A DNA stretch of 64,000 nt from Rhododendron vialii (GCF_030253575.1 NC_080559.1:5416501-5480500); one strand, 5' to 3'; positions 37,238 to 48,320 are shown, counted from the stretch's first letter. The notes: generated by a model not told the origin, from the letters alone. Numbers and translations are program-made.

Positions 37238-37920
37238 CGGTGGTGATGGTATGAGGACCCACCAACTTCCGGCATCTTGCCCACGGTTAAAAACAACTAA
37301 CATGTCAAGATCCAAAAAAATTGTGTGTTTAGGCATTCCCTGAAATCCAAAAATACATTAGGTAAAATGACAGAGTCATGTGAGTTACCAGTATTGCATA
37401 TTAGTTTAATCATTTTGATTGAAAAGTGTGTGTGTATATATATTTATATATATGTGCCCATAAAATTCCAAACCGATAGACCCATACCTCAATCACTTCA
37501 TTTTTTCACAAACTTTTGTGGATTCTATTTATGCATACCATTACCGACATAATACAGAAGGTCTACGCCCACCGCTCAACTTTTACCGCTCATCCCACTG
37601 CTCTCAATCTCACCGTCCAAAAGTGTTTTGAACGGTTCGGGTTTTGAAAATTTTAAAATCCGGACCATTAATTACCGAGACAGACAGGGAGATATTGAGC
37701 GGTGAAACGAAACGGAGGGCATCACACCGCTGCAATATGCCAAGAAGACAGGAATACAAGGCTCTTTCCACATGGTAGGCTAGAGGTGCTTGATACATCC
37801 ACGTACTACACAAAATTGCCTGAAGTTAATCAAATTCAAGGATAGGGATGAGTCTACTGTACATATAACATACTGCTTTTTATCTTGAAAGAATATGGAC
37901 GAATATGGAGTGAACTAGTG
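37238..37920. repeat. segmental duplication, copy 2 (interrupted by a MITE)
   Basis: Counterpart of 34,660-35,495. It lacks the hAT-like insertion but carries its own MITE at 37,559-37,733. It also has a TG/TA-rich expansion near 37,426. Confidence 0.7.
37559..37733. mobile_element. small MITE (CCACCGCT family), copy 2
   Basis: Shares CTCTCAATCTCACCG and an inverted GAGCGGTGAAACG with 34,519-34,640. It interrupts the segmental duplication exactly before AATATGCCAAGAAG. Confidence 0.6.
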
Positions 37921-38189
37921 ATTCTATCTTACAAAATGATGCACAAATGTACTTATAGGATGATTAGTAAAGGTTTTGAAGGAGGTTTTTGAAATAATAA
38001 GTACCGGAGATGGATAGATAAAGAGATGTTAGTAATAAGGGGCGAAAAAAATTGTTGGAATCTTGCCAAGAGAGGGGTGGTTCTGGGAGGCCAAAACATT
38101 ACAAAACAATACTCCAACACGATTTCAGTGATTTCCCTCAAGTGATTTCGCGATTACATCTTACTAATAACATTACTCTTTTTCGATTC

Positions 38190-38452
38190 TGAACTTGATG
38201 GCTTCAGGTTCGTTGTGTTTTGCTTGGCTGTTTATGTGCTGGTTGGGGACTTGGGGTATTGTTTGGTTTGGTTTGGTGTTGCTTCTGGCCTGGAGGGTAT
38301 TCTTGGTTTATGTTTATGCTAGTAGAGGTTTCTTTTTCTTGGTCTCATGCTTAGCCGTAACTATTGTGGCTTGTGTGTTGACCTCTCTTCTCGATGTATT
38401 ATTTGTTGAGTTACCAATAAATCTTTTGTTGCCGATTAAAAAAAATTTACTC
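38190..38452 (+). mobile_element. LINE 3' end fragment
   Basis: A T/G-rich body without A-box or B-box ends in AATAAATC, then TTGCCGATTAAAAAAAA, the tail pattern of plant L1-type LINEs. Its open frame (38,195-38,473) is hydrophobic only because of T-richness. Confidence 0.55.
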
Positions 38453-38831
38453 CAAACTAAATGCGAATTTTGAAGGCTAAATGTAAGGCCCTATGCCAAC
38501 TGGAATGGGGCTTGCTAGCTGTCAAGCATCTAATTTCAAGCGGGTGCTGAGTGGTCGATCCGGTCGTTCATCTTGACAATCAACGGCTCAGATCTTAACC
38601 GCACAAATCCAACACAAAGGCATGGAAAATTTGGGAAAGTATGAGTCTGTCAATCGATTGATTTGGTAATCATTCACTCTCACATTATCTTGTTTGTGAC
38701 AGCTTTCAATTACTAATAATACGGGACCCATCGCTCCATCTTGCCCCAACTTGCATGCTTGATACTGCTCTGATTTTCAATGTTATCTTGAAAAAACTAC
38801 TTAATAAGTAAGATTTGGCAAAACTAGATGG

Positions 38832-39048
38832 GTAGCTAGCCCAAAGAGCTAGTCCGGTTGGTTGGCGGGTTTGCTCTCCATATAATTGATCAGGGTCGGT
38901 TTCTCCGATCAGGCCGCAAGAGCGGATTTTCTTAGTTCCGGCATGGATACTTTGCTTTTGACAGAACCGGAGAGTGGATTACTTGAGGTGTGCATAAGCT
39001 GCACCGAACACCCCAAACCGTCGAAACGAAAAAAAAAAAAAAACACAA
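38832..39048 (+). mobile_element. SINE inserted just upstream of the PKS gene
   Basis: The 217-bp insert ends in a long A-tract and is flanked by a perfect 12-bp duplication AAAACTAGATGG (38,820-38,831 and 39,049-39,060). It starts AGCTAG...AGCTAGTCCGGTTGG, resembling a tRNA-derived head. The right flank is 186 bp from the PKS start codon. Confidence 0.8.
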
Positions 39049-39246
39049 AAAACTAGATGGATGGATAGATTGACTCTATGAAAACACTTCACATACCCAA
39101 CCCCGTGACTCTAAACTATACATAAACCAAACAGACGAGGCAATTGGAATACCAGAGAAAGCAATTCAGCTTCAGCTGCCACTGTCCCCCTTTTCCATTT
39201 TCCAGTTTCCTCGTCGATATCTTCTTCAGTACTTTAGGGACCAGAA

Positions 39247-40923
39247 ATGGAAAGGCAAACAATAAAGAAACCTCTAAATGGTAGCAGTAGCAATATCCCC
39301 AAGGATACTTTCCCCCTTCATTACATGGGCAGGCCATTTGAGCAGAAAACCACCCTGAAAGATGCCTCTTTCTCCTCCTACCTCAGACCTGAGCCGCCGC
39401 CACCACCCAAGCCAGAAGACAACAGCCGGTTCGCGGTCGACGACTCCGACCAGATAAGCGTCTTCGAGGCGGAGAATTACTTCAGCGAGAAGGATCAGAA
39501 CAGCAGCAACAAGAGAGACTCTTCGACAGAGAACCATCATAGTGACAAAGCTGCTCAACAGAGGGGATGCGAATTTTCGGCGATTTCGAGATTGTCTTCT
39601 GTTTCATCAACCGACGGTTATGGCTACGGGGGGAAACTCCGAACCCGTTCGTTCCACGCGACGCCCACGGCTTCGTCGGAAGCGAGCTGGAACAGCCAGA
39701 CCGGCCTGTTGTCGAATCCACAGGGGTCTATTCCAATCTCGTTGAGAAACATCCCTTCTGAGAATAACAATAATGCTCGGCGAAATGGAGGGTATTCAAG
39801 CAATGGAACAAAATGGTTTTTGGGCCTGAAATGCCCATGCTATGGCAAGAATTCTGTTCAAGTCGAGGAAAAACTCTCCGAACCGAAAACATCATTCCCT
39901 TCATCGTCGTCGTCGTCATCGTATCCCAAAAGACACAGTCCTAAGTCCATTAACCATCATCCAACCGTGGCCGAAAATCGGTCCATCCAGTCCCAGAACA
40001 ATTCGGTTGCGAAGAAAGCGGAGGAAAGCATTCCAGAACAAGTGGTTCTGGACCATCGGTCGTTCTCGTCGGAGAATCATTTTCCATCACACGAGGGCCA
40101 TCAGCATCACCGTCGTCGACGCCACAACCACAACCAAGGTGGTTTGGGGTCGTTTCGCGATGGTGTTGGATTCTCTTTCCCGATATTGAACCAATCACTG
40201 TCCTCCAAGGTGCAGGTGCCGACTAGATCTCCGCTGGACGAGCCGCCTCGGGAGTCACTGGAGATTTTCCAGCCACCGGAAGAATCCATGGACGTGCAAC
40301 AGCGGCGGGGGTTCGGGTATCCGACGAGTCCAATGTCGCGGATGACCGGGACGGAGGAAGACGGGGGGAGCGACGCCAGCTCCGACTTGTTCGAGATAGA
40401 GAGCTTCTCCACGCAAACAACATCGTACCGTCGCCGAGACTCGCTCGACGACGAGGCGACAACGGCGTCGTACGGGCGGAGGCAGAGCGTGGACGAGCCG
40501 GTGACGCCGTCGGTGGCCGCGACGGAGTGCTACGAGCCGAGCGAGGCCAGCATTAACTGGAGCGTGACCACGGCGGAGGGGTTCGACCGGGGGAGCGTCA
40601 CCAACTTCTCCATCAGCGCTTCGGAGTTCGGCGACGTGGCGAACATGCGGCAGCAGGAGGCGGAGGTGAGCGGCGGCGGAGGCGGTTGGGGCAAGAGGAG
40701 GTCAGGGGGAGGAGGAGGAGGGAATGGAGGGGGGTTGTTGTTGAGCTGTCGTTGGGAGAAGGCTGTCAGCGTGGGTCCTACTCAACAGCAGGGGAAATGG
40801 GGACAAGAGGACGGTGGCGGCGGAGGAGGAGGAAGAAGGGTGGTGGGAGGCGGTGGTGGTGGTCCACCTATGCCAATGATCTCAACAATGAGGCATGTGA
40901 GTAGTAGGCCATACAAACGCTAG
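39247..40923 (+). CDS. PKS: PHYTOCHROME KINASE SUBSTRATE family protein
   Basis: An intronless 558-aa frame. Family blocks appear in order: DQISVFEAENYFSE (about 68-81), TASSEASWNSQTGLL (about 141-155), WFLGLKCPCYGKNSVQVEEK (about 190-209), SDASSDLFEIES (about 375-386), CYEPSEASINWSV (about 428-440) and a GGLLLSCRWEKAVSVG block (about 495-510). PKS proteins are plasma-membrane-associated partners of phytochromes and phototropins that shape phototropism and growth; the Cys pair in the CPC block fits membrane attachment by acylation (family inference). It is longer than Arabidopsis PKS1 (439 aa) because of His/Ser-rich and Gly-rich inserts. The 3' half (40,200-40,900) is much more GC- and CpG-rich than the surroundings. 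PKS1 versus PKS4 type is unresolved. Confidence 0.9.
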   Translation: MERQTIKKPLNGSSSNIPKDTFPLHYMGRPFEQKTTLKDASFSSYLRPEPPPPPKPEDNSRFAVDDSDQISVFEAENYFSEKDQNSSNKRDSSTENHHSDKAAQQRGCEFSAISRLSSVSSTDGYGYGGKLRTRSFHATPTASSEASWNSQTGLLSNPQGSIPISLRNIPSENNNNARRNGGYSSNGTKWFLGLKCPCYGKNSVQVEEKLSEPKTSFPSSSSSSSYPKRHSPKSINHHPTVAENRSIQSQNNSVAKKAEESIPEQVVLDHRSFSSENHFPSHEGHQHHRRRRHNHNQGGLGSFRDGVGFSFPILNQSLSSKVQVPTRSPLDEPPRESLEIFQPPEESMDVQQRRGFGYPTSPMSRMTGTEEDGGSDASSDLFEIESFSTQTTSYRRRDSLDDEATTASYGRRQSVDEPVTPSVAATECYEPSEASINWSVTTAEGFDRGSVTNFSISASEFGDVANMRQQEAEVSGGGGGWGKRRSGGGGGGNGGGLLLSCRWEKAVSVGPTQQQGKWGQEDGGGGGGGRRVVGGGGGGPPMPMISTMRHVSSRPYKR

Positions 40924-42245
40924 CTGATAAATGAGCCACCTCTACTGTTGGGAGAGTGAAATTATACATTAGTCCGGAAGTACAGCGACCTGATATTTTG
41001 GACCATTTTATAATTACACATTTTTGTGAGATCTATCACTAAGTATATGGACCCCATAGAAACGTGTGATTATAAAACAGTTTAAAATACCACGTGACGG
41101 TACTCCTAAACTATTGAATAAATTACTCGTTAGGGTATTCGCAAGGTTGTCTACCTCCATTACCATCTAATATGATCTGATTGCTTGGTTTTGTCTCTGG
41201 TTTTTGGAACATCAGCGTGTGATACCTTCAGCTACTTCATGCTGTGGTAGCCCGCCCCCCCACCCTTCATTTACTCTGCTTGTCTGTAGTTGAGGTTTCA
41301 AATCGAATTCGGGAATGGTGATGTGCACCAGCCACACGGCACGGTGGAGAACGGCAACAAACAGCTCAGATGCTATACACAGTGGAAATGAGATTTGAAC
41401 CGTTGAATTGCCGAACAGATGATTCGAATGCCGCACAGAACCGTGCTGCGCCGGCTGATTCACAACACTATCCCCCACTTGGTTCAGATCTTTTAGCAGT
41501 TGTGCTAGCACCATGGCTTTGTGTATTTTGTTTGTGCAAGTGTTTGTGGTTATAGAGTCATTAATTCCGTTCGGTTTGTTTCCTTTGTACTACATTACGA
41601 ATTACTGTTGCATAAGGCTTTGGCCATCTGATGTTAGCAAAATGAATGGAAATAAACAATTTTGTTGATCCTGGTACTCAAGTTCTGGCCACAGAACAGG
41701 GTGACGAGTCATAATTTGAACCCCAGGGACGAGCGGAGGATGGGCCAAATATGAAAGGAATTTCACTACTGTTACCGAGATGGTATCGAAATTCCAACAG
41801 ACAGTTCTTATAAAGCTGTGTCCCAGAAGCGTCCCGCACGGCCGGGTTGATATTGAAGGCTCAAAAACACATGAATGTCAAAGATTCCAAGAACAAGCAC
41901 GAGGCATCCCACGTCGGAAAGTTTGGATTTGTGTCTGTTAAAACGTTCTTCTTGTCCCCCATTAATCAGCAAAATAGGTTAAGTGAAATTATCATCTTGC
42001 CCTATATTCAGAAAAAACCAACTTCTTGACCAACTTCCCCGTTTATTATGGGCCACGCTCATGTCATTGAGCCCGTCCAAAGGATGGGTGAGGCATTTGG
42101 ACTTGTGTCATGGGCTGGCTTCACACATCAGGAAGTTTGGATTTTTTTTTTTTTGTGTTAAAAGGGTTCTTTTGCTCCTAACTAGTCAGCAATTTGAGTA
42201 GTTGGATAGCTTAAGTGAAATTACCCTCTTGCCCTCAACTCAAAA
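40924..42245. other. PKS 3' region and repeat-like DNA
   Basis: No gene recognised. 41,905-42,025 and 42,128-42,260 share GGAAGTTTGGATTT, TTAAGTGAAATTA and CATCTTGCCC-like words, a diverged tandem duplication. Confidence 0.4.
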
Positions 42246-42249
42246 AAGG

Positions 42250-42880
42250 ACAAGCTCGAGGAATAGAGTAGGAAGAGGTCAAAACACAAGTCCCAGAAGC
42301 ATCTCAGGGACTCAGAAGACGATAGGCAAAGCAATCGTGACCGCTAGAAGCATAGAAAAAATTGGTTTGAGCAATTCACACAGCCTAATACCTCGGCAGA
42401 GCAATTCTTAATGCCGACCGCGAATACTTGGATCTGCGATGGACCAAGAAGAAGAAGACAAACCCTAAGCGAAGGGGTGAGAGGGCAAGTACTAGATTTT
42501 CAATCGAGACCAGGGCCACGGCACTGTCGATTGTTATGACTTGAAGCGGTAGATTGATGCTTTGTTCCAGCGAGATAGGTTGGCAATGTTGCCAGTAGAC
42601 AGTAGCACCGGGACCACGTGAGCCGCAATGAGCAGATCACAAAACGAACTTATCTGATTAGTGTTTCTTCCATAGCAAGAACCGACCTCGAATGAGGCAA
42701 AAAGAAGTCAGAGCTTGTGGAAATCGGTTTGCTTTATCGCCCTACCAATTTCCATCGATTCAAGCAACAAAATGTATACCAATAATGCGCTTGATGAGGA
42801 CTTCAACCTTGGCATTCTCAGCGAGAGTAGGAATGAAATAGCAATCCTGCAATTATCGTTATGGCAGAACAAAATAGCAA
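42250..42880. other. possible organelle-derived insert (NUMT candidate)
   Basis: Base composition is less AT-rich than the surroundings and lacks A/T runs. Text such as GACCGCTAGAAGCATAG and GAACCGACCTCGAATGAGGC has the look of plant mitochondrial intergenic DNA. This is an impression only; no gene identifies it. Confidence 0.25.
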
Positions 42881-43213
42881 CCATCAGGATGCATTATAGC
42901 TTCAATTACAGGGAGATAGCACAGGTACTCAAATAGACCATCAACTTTCAAGTTTTGCACAAAAAAATCTCTGCAGCAAACAAAATTGACGCATCAGGCC
43001 AGCAATAATTTCTGAACCCTAAAAGGAAACACAAGCTTGTAGTTTGTTTAGAAAAGATCAACCTCCATAAAAGAAACTCAAGAGCAGAGAGAACAAGACT
43101 CCTCTGCTCTAAATCATGGGAAAACATCAAAAGCAATTGCACTAGATAAAGCTTCTGAACAAAACAAAACTACGAGCTGATTGAGCTAATTCCGTCTACG
43201 GTCAGGGGAACTT

Positions 43214-43327
43214 TCACATTTGGATGTCCTCGGATTGGTCCAACTGAGCTTGTAGCAAGCCCACCGTGGGCGCCCATTTAATCAGCTCCTCAACTGTGAT
43301 TGGATTCTGTGTGCTCGAACCAATGCC
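43214..43327 (-). CDS. candidate orphan terminal exon, unknown protein
   Basis: On the minus strand a good acceptor (CTATTTCAG) is followed by 37 codons and a TGA. The peptide includes NPITVEELIKWAPTVGLLQA, then ends QSEDIQM. It reads like a conserved helical C-terminus and not like random AT-rich sequence. I do not recognise the family. Upstream exons would lie above 43,330 and were not found, so it could be part of a gene with unseen exons, a gene fragment, or chance. Confidence 0.35.
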   Translation of the reverse strand, partial: GIGSSTQNPITVEELIKWAPTVGLLQAQLDQSEDIQM

Positions 43328-43329
43328 CT

Positions 43330-45965
43330 GAAATAGATGGTAATAGCAGATAACTAACAGGGGAGAAAATGGAACGTGGCACATCACATGCTCTAAAATT
43401 TCGTATGATAGGTAGGCTCGTCTTGGTCACACTATTAGAGGCAAATGTACTAATAGTCTAATACTATAAATGCAAGGGCAATTTTCTTATGGTAAATACA
43501 TAATTTCTCATTGTTCAAATTAACCAATCCTCAATCTAGGAGTCCCATTTTTTTTTCTCCAATAGTCATGCTAAAACTCCACTCTAGTTGGATTTTCATT
43601 CAATTAGCCCAATTACTTCTTCCAAATATACGGACAATATTTGCATCATTTTAAACTTCTAAATTCACAATTTTCAAACAGAAGAGTTACTGTGCTATTC
43701 AACGTTTGTTCCAAAATCTTCAGCACTGGGATATTCGTGTCCTTTCTAATGCTACACACACCACATGCACAAGAACAACTCAACAGATGCTGTCACACAA
43801 ACGAGAGAGAGAGGGTTGGAAAAGAGAGATACCTTGAAAATATTTTGTTTCTTCATCATCTAAGTATGATTGGAGCTTTTGACGTTAACGTCATCATCTT
43901 GCAATGCTCGATGGTGGAAATATATGAACTGAATTAGTATCTAAAAAGTCATTAAGGTTCTGAACGAAGAGAGAAAAATTAATGTCCTTTAGAATCAAAG
44001 TTACTTGGTCTATATGCAGGATAAGTAAAAATAAATTTGAACAAAAACTGGATCCCCCTTCTCCTAGCACTGCAATTAGTTTTGAAAATCTCTGATGCAA
44101 TTAGGATACAAAAGTATCAAGAACCACACATCCTCCGGCATCGACCAGCCATGGTAGATTTGCACTTAGTTTTGACCAATCCAAGCTACTCACAAGTATA
44201 CTGCACACAAAAACATTGTTTACTTGGACACATGAACCACATCATACAAGACAACATTGGATGACTTTAGTTACCGCAAAAAATAACCTTGACTATAAAA
44301 GAAACTGCACTCAACTATGACAAACTTTCTTCCTTCCATGCTACTTTCCAAATATAAAACAATCACATTTTGAACTGCCAACAGATTAACATGTACCCAC
44401 TGATAGAAAACATATGGTTGCACTAAGATTTGGGGAAACACCAAGGAGTTGGAAACTACAGCTGTATCACCATATCATCCACACTATGGTCTGCAATCAC
44501 AAGTTTACACAACTAAGAAAAGGATCATAGAGAGAAACAAAAGGTCTGTCTTCCAGGAGACAAATGGAAAAAGGAGGACCATCCTAGAATGAAGTCTACG
44601 AAAAGTAAAAGAAGGGACTCCGAGTGCCTATATACCCATTCATTTTATGTGTGTGTACGTATATGGCCATGTACTCTGTATTATATGGGGGAGATAGTTT
44701 TCAAGCACCTCATGTCCTTGTGCAAGAGTTCCATTGTCCCGCCTCCAAATCACAGGAAGTTACGACTGGTTAAGTCTCCATGTCGAAAACAGATGTGGCA
44801 TCAAATCGTGCCTCCATTGTTAGCAGGTTTTTGTGGGAGGGATAAGGTGAGGAGAGGGAGGAGAGATAGTGTTATAATCTCAACTATTAAAATGAATGAC
44901 TGAGATTGAGCGTCATTTTATGTGTCAAAGCATGTGTTAGCGGAACTGGCCCCTACACACACACATAACTGGTCCGGAGCATCATTTATCTCAAATTTGT
45001 GACATAAGCGGAGGCCCAGAGAAACCCTTCATGAACCAAAAGAGGTTAGTTCAAAAAGTGGTAAGGAGGGCGGGAATAAGGGCTCTCCGAGCATGCATGA
45101 ATGATCTCTAGTTTGACTCTTACCCAAAAATGATCCGAAGTTATTGTTGGTTGGATTGGTTCCACATTATGAAAAAGGAAAAAGGTAAAGAAGAGAAACC
45201 CTTCATGACATGATTTTTTTGTTCACCATTTATGGATGACTTTGTCACATAATCGGAGGCAAAGAAAGCCTTCATGAATCAAAAGAGGTTAGCTCAAGTG
45301 TTTAAGGAAGGCAGGAGTAATTGCTTCTGAGCAAGTATTACTTCAAAACTGAACTAACAATTCAATATATTCTTGCCACTTGTCGTATCCACGTTACTCC
45401 TCACAAAAAGTCATTCTGCAAGGATCCGTTTGAATAGAGTGAAATGATAGAAATTGCAAGAAAGAGAAAATAATGACACTTTTTTTGTGTTTGATTACCA
45501 TGAAAATACAAGAAAGTGGATTTTTTTTTTAGAACTCATTAAAGCATTAGTACATGGCTTCCAATTTCTTGCTAAAAACACAAGGAAATTACATTTTTTG
45601 TAAAAATTCTCATTTTATGACACTTCACATTATGTCCATAACTTTTCCTATTCTATCATGACCCATAATGTATGTTAAGAGTAAGTTATTAAATATTTTT
45701 TTCCCTTGCAAGATTATTACAAAACTTTTTCGTTTTAACCAAACACATGTAAGAACATAAACTTTCTTTTCGCTTTCTTTTCTTTTACTTTACTTTCTCT
45801 CATTTTCACTTTCCAGCACAAATTTCTTTCCAATCAAACACACCGAATACTATATAGTATAGATTTGCCAACGGATTTCAATTTCCCTAGGCGTTAAACA
45901 ATCAATATTTTCTATCCGATAAAGAAAGAAAACAATTTCCTATTTCCCGCTCACCCGCTTATGAG
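43330..45965. other. intergenic DNA with small duplications
   Basis: No gene recognised. A segment with CATAAGCGGAGGC...CTTCATGAA...CAAAAGAGGTTAG appears at about 45,003 and 45,250. The 45,425-45,845 stretch has loosely inverted GTTTGA / TCAAAC ends and may be a decayed MITE. Confidence 0.4.
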
Positions 45966-46355
45966 CACGGGCGGACGGATGGGGTTGCCAGTGGGGGCCT
46001 GTGCCCGTGCACACCCCCCAATTATCCCACTAATTATACAATATATTCCAAGTTAATTTGGAAAAAGTTTTTAAGGATCAGCTCCTGCAAGTCTCTTGAG
46101 TGAAAAAATTTGATAAAATTTCTCTCTGTGTTTGAAACACCCCCCCCCCCCTAAAATTTCAAGTTATTGACAATTTTTAGGACGTGGTTATAAAATTAGA
46201 TGCGATTAGGTATATGTCACTATGTAGACAATCTCGTCTTCTTCTGAGAACTAGTGAGTAGCAATATTTATATTATGCACTATAGCTTTTGTTCTCGATG
46301 TAAAAATACATGTGATTCGGGCCACCGCTTTGTACAAATCTTGCGTCCGCCACTG
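45966..46355. mobile_element. hAT-like MITE inserted at the stop codon of the minus-strand UGT
   Basis: The ends are CACGGGCGGACG and CGTCCGCCACTG. They are flanked by 8-bp duplications CTTATGAG (45,958-45,965) and CTTAAGAG (46,356-46,363), one mismatch. The right copy contains the UGT stop codon. No transposase frame in 390 bp. Confidence 0.8.
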
Positions 46356-46356
46356 C

Positions 46357-47778
46357 TTAAGAGAAATCCCTACGTGAAAGATGAACAACCAATCTATCCA
46401 AATCCATGTTCGAACTCCCCCCTTCTCCCACGGCATCCAATGCCGCCTCCCGTAACTCTCTCGACCTTATGTTCTCACTCCCAAGCTTATTATGCACCGA
46501 TTCCGCCACAACTTGGGCCAACTCGTTCGAGTCCGGAACCGTTTGTGCCCCCTCACAAATTCGAGTCGCCACCTTCAACTCGTCCACTAACAAAGTGGCA
46601 TTCAAAAATTGTTCCCCCTCCATTGGCCACGCTAGCATTGGCACCCCAGCTACAAGCCCCTCCAACACCGAGTTCCAACCACAGTGAGTTAAAAATGCCC
46701 CAACAGCTCGGTGCCTCAGTATCGTCACCTGAGGGGCCCACTCTCTAACCACCAAACCTCTTCCAGCGGTTCTATCTTCAAAACCTGATGGGATCACGCC
46801 GAAATCTCCTCCCTCTGCGCTTCCTTGTGGGGACTCCTTTATGCACCAAAGGAACTTGGTCCCACTTTTCTCCAACCCAGCTGCTATTCGCTCCATCTGA
46901 TTATTTCCCAACACAGCTTGACTCCCGAAGCACACGTACACCACCGTTCGATCACCACAAATGTCAAGCCAAGAGATTATATTACCATCAGGCCCATTTG
47001 TTGGTCCCGATGGACTATCAATCTCTGTAGGGAGTAACGGCCCCACTGCCCACACCCGATCATGGCCAGCTTCCGCCATCACGTGCTCCAAATAAACTCG
47101 TTCCAACTTATTGAATGAGTTAAACACGAGCCCCCAACTCGCCATATTTGCTAGAACCCCATCTCTCATGAAATCCGAAATTGGGTCTCCTTCAACATAG
47201 CTAGTACTGTAGAGAAACATAAGCTGCCACCAAGGGTAATTTTGGGAATTCGGAATCCTCGAAAGAGTGATCAGACTATTAGGATCATTGGGATCTTCTC
47301 TCTCCGGTAGATACCGACGCAGCGAATAGATTATCGACATGGCCATTACACCAGACGGAGAGAACATTAACCTAGGTATGCCGAGCTCGCCAGCCAGCAG
47401 GTGGGTCCACCACAAAAACATGTCGGAAACAATTGCCACTGGCGGCGAAGGGTGGGCTTGGAACCACTGGAGGATTGGAGTGTGGAGTTGGCGCATGGCG
47501 TGCATGATAGCGGGGAAGGCGGCGGGAGGGAGGTCTTTGACGTTTTCTGCTCCAGAAGGGAGGGAGAGGTGCGCAGGGAAAGGGAGGACCAAAGGTGTTA
47601 TAGAAGGGTGGGCAGAGAGAAGTGGGCGTAGGATAGGGAGGTTTTTGGGGGTGACGAGAACAGTGATGGTGAGGCCACGGATGGATAGTTGTTGGGCTAG
47701 GCCGAGGAGAGGCATCATGTGCCCCGGCGCAGGGTAAGGGAATACTAGGATGTGTGCGCCGCTGGTTAAGATAGTCAT
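46357..47778 (-). CDS. UGT89-like: family 1 UDP-glycosyltransferase, UGT89-like
   Basis: An intronless 473-aa frame. The start at MTILTSGAHILVFP was chosen over an in-frame Met 30 codons earlier because UGT89 proteins begin just before HILVFPYPAPGH. The catalytic His is at residue 20 and its partner Asp at 119 (VSDMF). The PSPG box runs W347-Q390 (44 residues: WAPQV, HCGWNS, GEQ), and the terminal Gln suits UDP-glucose. NVKDLPP and HPSPPVAIVSD are UGT89B hallmarks. UGT89B1 glucosylates flavonols and small phenolic acids in the cytosol; the substrate here is unknown. A hAT-like MITE abuts the stop codon. It is divergently arranged with a second UGT89-like gene starting 1.3 kb away. Confidence 0.9.
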   Translation of the reverse strand: MTILTSGAHILVFPYPAPGHMMPLLGLAQQLSIRGLTITVLVTPKNLPILRPLLSAHPSITPLVLPFPAHLSLPSGAENVKDLPPAAFPAIMHAMRQLHTPILQWFQAHPSPPVAIVSDMFLWWTHLLAGELGIPRLMFSPSGVMAMSIIYSLRRYLPEREDPNDPNSLITLSRIPNSQNYPWWQLMFLYSTSYVEGDPISDFMRDGVLANMASWGLVFNSFNKLERVYLEHVMAEAGHDRVWAVGPLLPTEIDSPSGPTNGPDGNIISWLDICGDRTVVYVCFGSQAVLGNNQMERIAAGLEKSGTKFLWCIKESPQGSAEGGDFGVIPSGFEDRTAGRGLVVREWAPQVTILRHRAVGAFLTHCGWNSVLEGLVAGVPMLAWPMEGEQFLNATLLVDELKVATRICEGAQTVPDSNELAQVVAESVHNKLGSENIRSRELREAALDAVGEGGSSNMDLDRLVVHLSRRDFS

Positions 47779-47959
47779 GGCGGCGTTTGAAGTTTTGGGG
47801 GATAGTAAGAAAGGAAAGAGAGGGGGCAATAGGTGTAGTAGTATGCAAGTGAAATTTCTTTCAATCAAAGCATTGTTGAGTTACTACAGAGTTATTACTA
47901 AATACTAATGCGTTCTTTTTAGAGAGTAATTCTACAGCTTTAGATTGGATTGGAAAAAT

Positions 47960-48320
47960 GAGCGGTTTTGGAACTTTATTGCAATTGAATGAAAATGGTT
48001 ATGAAAATACTATGCACATTTAATGCGGATAAATTAGGAGAAGAAGTTGATTGCTCAAGTTAGATTGGAAAAACTTTATTGCAAAACTTTAAAGAGCGGT
48101 TTCAAAACTTTATTGCAATTGAATGAAAATGGTTATCAAAATACCATGCACATTTAATTGCTCAAGTTTGATTTGAAAAACTTAATGAGTTTAAAGAGCG
48201 GTTTCAAAACTTTATTGCAATTGAATGAAAATGGTTATCAAAATACCATGCACATTTAATGCAGATAAATTAGGCGAAGAAATTGATTGCTCAAGTTTGA
48301 TTTGAAAAACTTAATGACTT
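47960..48320. repeat. tandem repeat of about 100-134 bp in the UGT intergenic region
   Basis: Three copies begin GAGCGGTTT at 47,960, 48,094 and 48,196. Each contains TTTATTGCAATTGAATGAAA and ATGCACATTTAAT. Copy 2 lacks a block of about 33 bp (GATAAATTAGG and neighbours) that copies 1 and 3 keep. Confidence 0.85.

Noticed and set aside
38195..38473. 92-codon hydrophobic plus-strand frame resembling a membrane protein
   Set aside because: It is the T/G-rich 3' end of a LINE-like fragment ending in a poly(A) tail.
39274..40462. Several open frames on both strands inside the PKS gene
   Set aside because: Shadows of a GC-rich coding region; only the 558-codon frame shows family motifs.
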